This document shows, in pieces, positions 59,267-64,000 of a stretch of 64,000 nucleotides of DNA. Made by a program: the position numbers and the translations under genes. Every line of letters starts with the position of its first letter. The first letter of the stretch is position 1. The stretch comes from Mucilaginibacter sp. (GTDB taxonomy: Bacteria; Bacteroidota; Bacteroidia; Sphingobacteriales; Sphingobacteriaceae): NCBI GenBank assembly GCA_028288285.1, contig JAQBNZ010000156.1, forward strand, positions 1 through 64,000, given 5' to 3'. The notes under the pieces are model-generated. The model did no database searches. It saw nothing but the letters and a program-made list of their open reading frames with translations, and was not told the DNA's origin.

Positions 59267-59449
59267 ATGAACAAGCCCTTTTTATATTGCAAGAAATGCA
59301 AACAACCTTACCATTATAAAAACCCAACCCCTTTTTTGCTTAGTACTTTACTGTTTTTTTTACCCATAAAAACTTTTTTTTGTGCCCGGTGTATGAAAAA
59401 CAGATACCGGATAATGGATAGTAGTGAAGTAAGAAAATACCAGATTTAA
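59267..59449 (+). CDS. 60-aa putative membrane-associated zinc-ribbon-like small protein
   Basis: CKKC ... hydrophobic segment LLSTLLFFLPIKTFF ... CARC in a 60-aa ORF. Confidence 0.55.
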   Translation: MNKPFLYCKKCKQPYHYKNPTPFLLSTLLFFLPIKTFFCARCMKNRYRIMDSSEVRKYQI

Positions 59450-59983
59450 TTATTGCAACAATCTGCGATAAGACAACCGGTAGTTTAATTCTGTTTGGCG
59501 CGTACGGATAAATTGAGCCGGCACACCGCCAACAATTGCAAAAGGCTTAACATCTTTAGTAACAACCGAACCTGCGGCTATTACCGCTCCTTTGCCTATA
59601 GTTACACCTGGTAATATTGTTGCACGCGAACCTATAAATACATAATCTTCTATAATAACCGGTAAATCTCTGCTTGCAAATACCAGTGAATCGGGATCAT
59701 GGTCTGCCGAGAGGATCAATACCTCTTGCGAGATAGAAACATTATTGCCAATGGTAATACTGCTTTTGTTATCTATACGGCACTTACCATTTATTACTGA
59801 ATTGCTGCCGATAGCAAAATGCCGTGTGCAATCAAACGTACAATCCATTAATATAGCTGTATTTTGGCCAATACTATATTTCATTATATAACAATAATAC
59901 CACTGACGGATAGTATGACTTGGGATGCTTGCCACCCACCGGTTACAAATGTATATCCTTAATTCAGCAAGTATCCGCCTCAT
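59450..59983 (-). CDS. hexapeptide-repeat O-acetyltransferase
   Basis: [58 protein letters not shown]. Confidence 0.94.
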   Translation of the reverse strand: MRRILAELRIYICNRWVASIPSHTIRQWYYCYIMKYSIGQNTAILMDCTFDCTRHFAIGSNSVINGKCRIDNKSSITIGNNVSISQEVLILSADHDPDSLVFASRDLPVIIEDYVFIGSRATILPGVTIGKGAVIAAGSVVTKDVKPFAIVGGVPAQFIRTRQTELNYRLSYRRLLQ

Positions 59984-61102
59984 TTAATTTATTTTAGTTT
60001 GCCAAAATCTTTCTCTGATAGTATCAAAGTTAAATTTTTCGCATGCCAGTTTCTTTGCATTTTCAGATACTTCACCCTTGTTCTTTATCAGTTCATTAAT
60101 CGCTATTACCATATCATCTACTGTTAATGTTGTACAACATATGGCGGCGTTTGCTTCTTTTAACATTTTATAGGCCGCGCTGTCTGCAGGGCCATGATAA
60201 AGTACAGACCCTGGTGATGCCAAATAACCCACCATTTTTGTTGACAAGCTGTACATATAAAATTCCGGATTGTTAAATTTTATCGGAAGATAGAGAATTG
60301 TTGCCATATCCATCTCCTGTTTAATAGCTTCATCACTAATGAAATTAGTACGGTATTCTACTTTATAATGTCTGTTCTTTAAAAAATCAAGCTGTTGTGT
60401 ACCGCGCATTATCAGTTTAAATTCAATACACTGAGTTGATATTATATCCAAAGCATCCGCAAGCACTTTAAATAATGGGTAATACCCAAGGTGTAATAAG
60501 CCGGAAAAGTAAATTATAACCGGTTCTTCTTTATTAATTTTCCGTGGAGATGAAAACTCGTCCGGAAGGACGCCATCTGTAATAATCTCGTAGTGCTGAT
60601 AATTAAACAGGCGTTGGTACTCCTGCCCTAATTCAGTTGAGATAACCAAACGGCGATGTGCCTTATTCCAAAGATACTGGGTATCTGTAAAATTAGTATT
60701 TGTGGTTAAATAGTGATCATGAAACGATACCCAAAGATGTTTGCCATTAAGCAACTCATCTTTACATAAAGCCATTGCATAGGGCCCATGGTGTATCATA
60801 TGGATAGTATCGTAATCCACACTTTGTGCAGCGTTTTGTATTTGCCGCATGGTATTGAACTTAAAAACTTTTTGTCTTAACCAAATAAATAGGTTACGTA
60901 TTTTCCACCTCATCCATAGCCTGTGCAATGGAAATGTGGGAACAATAACTTCTGCAATTTCACCGGGTGGAAGTTTCCCCGGTGTTTCGGTTACTCCGAT
61001 AGAATATACGCTATTTTCAGCACCCTTATATAAACGGCGCAAAACGCGTGAGGCGCCCCCGTTTCTGTAAAGTGAAAGAGGTTGAAAGGAAAGTATTTTC
61101 AA
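59984..61102 (-). CDS. glycosyltransferase (GT4-like)
   Basis: ILSFQPLSLYRNGGASRVLRRLY; VIIYFSGLLHLGYYPLFKVLADAL; LSTKMVGYLASPGSVLYHGP. Confidence 0.83.
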   Translation of the reverse strand: MKILSFQPLSLYRNGGASRVLRRLYKGAENSVYSIGVTETPGKLPPGEIAEVIVPTFPLHRLWMRWKIRNLFIWLRQKVFKFNTMRQIQNAAQSVDYDTIHMIHHGPYAMALCKDELLNGKHLWVSFHDHYLTTNTNFTDTQYLWNKAHRRLVISTELGQEYQRLFNYQHYEIITDGVLPDEFSSPRKINKEEPVIIYFSGLLHLGYYPLFKVLADALDIISTQCIEFKLIMRGTQQLDFLKNRHYKVEYRTNFISDEAIKQEMDMATILYLPIKFNNPEFYMYSLSTKMVGYLASPGSVLYHGPADSAAYKMLKEANAAICCTTLTVDDMVIAINELIKNKGEVSENAKKLACEKFNFDTIRERFWQTKIN

Positions 61103-61114
61103 GACAATAACATT

Positions 61115-62284
61115 TTAACTATTTATAACCGATACCATTTTTTTTCGCATTGGTAGTGTACCAACCTCTATCTGCACCAAATTTTGCGCGTTTTTCAATA
61201 GGTGCAAAATCTGTTTTTTATCTCTCAACAAACTCATAGCATTGGTAATATCTCCTTTTTGGGTGGATGATACAGTTATTGCTGCCTTATGCTCAACCAG
61301 ATATTTGATCATAGCCGAATAAGCCGGTCCAACGGCTATTATAGGTACGCCACAGGCAAGATATTCGCTCATTTTTGTAGCTATATTAAATTGAGACATA
61401 TTACGTAGTTCATTCTTAAAACTAATAGGAAGTAATACCGCATCGTAATTACGCATAGTAGCTTGCACTTCATGTGGCACTATACGCCCTTTAAAGTGTA
61501 CTCCATGCACCTGCAGGCCTTTGGGCAACTCATCAACACCCGAATAGATGTGCAGTTGTGTATCTGTGCCTTTAAGCGCATCAGCAACAGCTATCAACGC
61601 ATCTCGCTGCCAGTTAGCCACCGCTCCAAAATAACCTATCCTTAAGGGTTTATTTATGTTAACAACATACTCTTCCACAGCGTCAGCTATATTTGACGAA
61701 CCGAACAACACAGTTGATTCTATCCCGAAACGCGATTTATAAAATTCCTGCATAGCCGGGCTTATTACAAAAACATGTTTTGCTTCACATAAATGCTTCG
61801 CAAAAACAGGTTGAATATATGGAGGGTATTGCCAGTTGCCATTTACATATTTAATTAAATGATCATCCATTATCCACGTAATATATTTTACCGGGCGATG
61901 CTTCTGAAGTTCATGCAGAGTATAAATGGCATTGGCTCCTTGTGGACAAACCAAGGCACATAATTCCCTATTACCTTTAAATTTATTATTTATAACTGTG
62001 GCAGCATAACGCGCATGCTGCCTTATCATGGTTGGTGCTCTGCTAATTTTTGCTGATAGTGTACGGCCAAGTACATTGCGTACCTTATCACTATCCCATG
62101 ATGATGGAAGATTAATACTTTTGCCTGAAAAACTGCCTGTTGCAGGAATATCCGTTGCAAAACGGTTAACGTAAATAAAATAAGATATATCATCCAAATT
62201 GTTGCCTAATACACGCTGTAGGGTTAAGCCCCCACCATGCAAATCAGATACCGACATTTCTGAAAGGTAAAAATCAAACTTCAT
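61115..62284 (-). CDS. glycosyltransferase (GT4-like)
   Basis: LSEMSVSDLHGGGLTLQRVL; RIGYFGAVANWQRDALIAVADAL; ATKMSEYLACGVPIIAVGPAYSAMI. Confidence 0.85.
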   Translation of the reverse strand: MKFDFYLSEMSVSDLHGGGLTLQRVLGNNLDDISYFIYVNRFATDIPATGSFSGKSINLPSSWDSDKVRNVLGRTLSAKISRAPTMIRQHARYAATVINNKFKGNRELCALVCPQGANAIYTLHELQKHRPVKYITWIMDDHLIKYVNGNWQYPPYIQPVFAKHLCEAKHVFVISPAMQEFYKSRFGIESTVLFGSSNIADAVEEYVVNINKPLRIGYFGAVANWQRDALIAVADALKGTDTQLHIYSGVDELPKGLQVHGVHFKGRIVPHEVQATMRNYDAVLLPISFKNELRNMSQFNIATKMSEYLACGVPIIAVGPAYSAMIKYLVEHKAAITVSSTQKGDITNAMSLLRDKKQILHLLKNAQNLVQIEVGTLPMRKKMVSVINS

Positions 62285-62302
62285 TATATACTTTTCCTTA
62301 TA

Positions 62303-63133
62303 CTATGTTAAATCTTTTATATCGATATATTGCTTCCAAAAACTGAGGTGTTTATACCAGGCATGACAGCCCAAAGGTAATTTATCGCCATTTAACCGCA
62401 ATGAATCTGCAAGATTATATTCAAAACTAAATTTTAAAGCACTCATTGGGTCGGCTACTTTAAATTCGGGAAACAACTGCGGGATAACCTCTGACCATAC
62501 CAGGTCTTCATTTAAATGAAAATTTGCAAAGTAAAACCCAAACTTCCCACTAATATAAACCTCGTATCTATTGTGAGTGAACTTATTTAGCCTGGTACGT
62601 AACTTTGATGAGTGCGATAGAAACAGCTTATACATTAACCACTCCAAACGAAACTTGCTCATGGAGCTTAACACTTTTATACATGACCGTACATTCCTGA
62701 TAGAAAAGCCTGAATTACATCCATTTGATAAAGACGCGCCTGGTTTAGCTTCCCAATATCCTTCAAAAAATGGGGCTCCTATAAAATCGAAATTAAAGGC
62801 GCCTGTATCTTCAAAATCTGAATGGAAAATATAGGCATCTAATTCATAAGTGAGCATGTATTGGTAATTACTAAACAGACTGTAAAAATCCAGACTCAGC
62901 TTCATTTTGTTGTATTGCTCTACCGATGATAGCCATTGGGGCTCTACCGGTTTAAGTTGCAATTCGGGGTAAAGCGAAGTATATATAACGGTATCCATCC
63001 CATCAGGATAAATCAAAAAGCAATTATATTTTGTTAGTTGCGCGTGTGCCGCTTTAAGTGAAATGATCTCATCGGCAGATGGTACCGGTTTATGAACGGG
63101 TATAATTATGCAAAGACTGACGTTTCCGCTCAT
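62303..63133 (-). CDS. DUF5672-type putative glycosyltransferase-associated protein
   Basis: LCIIIPVHKPVPSADEIISLKAAHAQLTKYNCFLIYPDG; FIGAPFFEGYW; SNGCNSGFSIRNVRSCIKVL. Confidence 0.8.
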   Translation of the reverse strand: MSGNVSLCIIIPVHKPVPSADEIISLKAAHAQLTKYNCFLIYPDGMDTVIYTSLYPELQLKPVEPQWLSSVEQYNKMKLSLDFYSLFSNYQYMLTYELDAYIFHSDFEDTGAFNFDFIGAPFFEGYWEAKPGASLSNGCNSGFSIRNVRSCIKVLSSMSKFRLEWLMYKLFLSHSSKLRTRLNKFTHNRYEVYISGKFGFYFANFHLNEDLVWSEVIPQLFPEFKVADPMSALKFSFEYNLADSLRLNGDKLPLGCHAWYKHLSFWKQYIDIKDLT

Positions 63134-63999
63134 TTAAATAACATATTTAAACGCCTATTGATACGAATTTTTAACAGGCTTAACCTGCCGTTCAGTTGTA
63201 GAAAAGTCTTGTACGATTTAACCCCATCATTATAAAACGCTGCTTTTATTGCTGCCTTTACATCATGTGTAAACTTATACTTAAACACCCTAAAGCGAAT
63301 ATATTTTTCAAGCAAATGAGTCTTAAACTCTGCTTCGGTTATCATACCATCATCTTTCAGAATCTTTAAAATCTGAAGTTCTTCCAGATTGTTGTTGCCC
63401 GTACTGTACATTTTACCGCTCACATCCTTATCATGCTTACGGAAATAGTTTAACACCTTACCAGATATAAAGACATCGCCCTGTTTGGCCATCTCTATAT
63501 AAAATAACCAGTCGCCACTCATTTTAAAGGCAGTATACCTTTGAGATATATTACTATACTGCGCTTTTCTGAAAATAAGCATGCTTGCATTCCAGATAGA
63601 GCAATGAGTTGTTAAATATTGTGCTATATATTTTTTACCGTGTATATATTCGGCAAGCTTATTATGGGTCGAGGTTTGTAATATGATGTTGTCATCATTT
63701 ATAGTATGTGTTTGCACATAAGCTAATACGCATCCCCTGTTATCATCTAAACTCTGCACTAAGGTTTCTAATAGCGTTGGCTCGCACCAATCGTCACTTT
63801 CGGCTATCCATATGTATTCTCCTGCAGCTAATTCAATTCCCTTTTTCCACTGATAAAAAGGGCCGCCACTATTAATTTCATTAAAAACAATATGGCTTAC
63901 TTTAAGGTGCTCACGGTATTGCTCAATAATCTGTTTGCTATTATCTGCAGAGCAGTCATCTAAAATTATTAATTCAAAATCTTGGTACGTTTGTGCCAA
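63130..63999 (-). CDS. glycosyltransferase family 2, 5' end beyond window
   Basis: AQTYQDFELIILDDCSADNSKQIIEQY; AAGEYIWIAESDDWCEPTLLETLV. Confidence 0.93.
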   Translation of the reverse strand: MAQTYQDFELIILDDCSADNSKQIIEQYREHLKVSHIVFNEINSGGPFYQWKKGIELAAGEYIWIAESDDWCEPTLLETLVQSLDDNRGCVLAYVQTHTINDDNIILQTSTHNKLAEYIHGKKYIAQYLTTHCSIWNASMLIFRKAQYSNISQRYTAFKMSGDWLFYIEMAKQGDVFISGKVLNYFRKHDKDVSGKMYSTGNNNLEELQILKILKDDGMITEAEFKTHLLEKYIRFRVFKYKFTHDVKAAIKAAFYNDGVKSYKTFLQLNGRLSLLKIRINRRLNMLFK

Positions 64000-64000
64000 C

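Overview
The window looks like chromosomal DNA from a Bacteroidetes bacterium, probably Sphingobacteriaceae (Mucilaginibacter/Pedobacter-like; inferred from protein style, not searched). Four blocks are visible. (1) About 0-10.6 kb: the 5' end of an RND efflux gene, a TolC-type outer-membrane protein, a seven-CxxCH multiheme cytochrome, and a SusD/SusC/FecR/ECF-sigma module. (2) About 10.7-14.8 kb: a small accessory island with three copies of a REP-like palindromic repeat, a truncated HEPN-like gene remnant next to an intact HEPN-like ORF, an unlisted 49-aa ORF, and a RecA/RepA-like AAA ATPase preceded by a GTTCCG/CGGAAC repeat array. (3) About 16.2-42.2 kb: a large exopolysaccharide locus with two Wzx flippases, Wza/Wzc, polymerase, many glycosyltransferases, a heparinase II/III-like protein, a polysaccharide lyase, an AlgD-like GDP-mannose dehydrogenase, a WcaJ-type initiating transferase, Gmd and Fcl. 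(4) About 42.2-64 kb: a mostly minus-strand glycosyltransferase/acyltransferase block with two further polymerase/ligase-like membrane proteins. No rRNA, tRNA, CRISPR array or recognisable transposase was found. All family calls come from reading the translations and motifs from memory; no database search was run.
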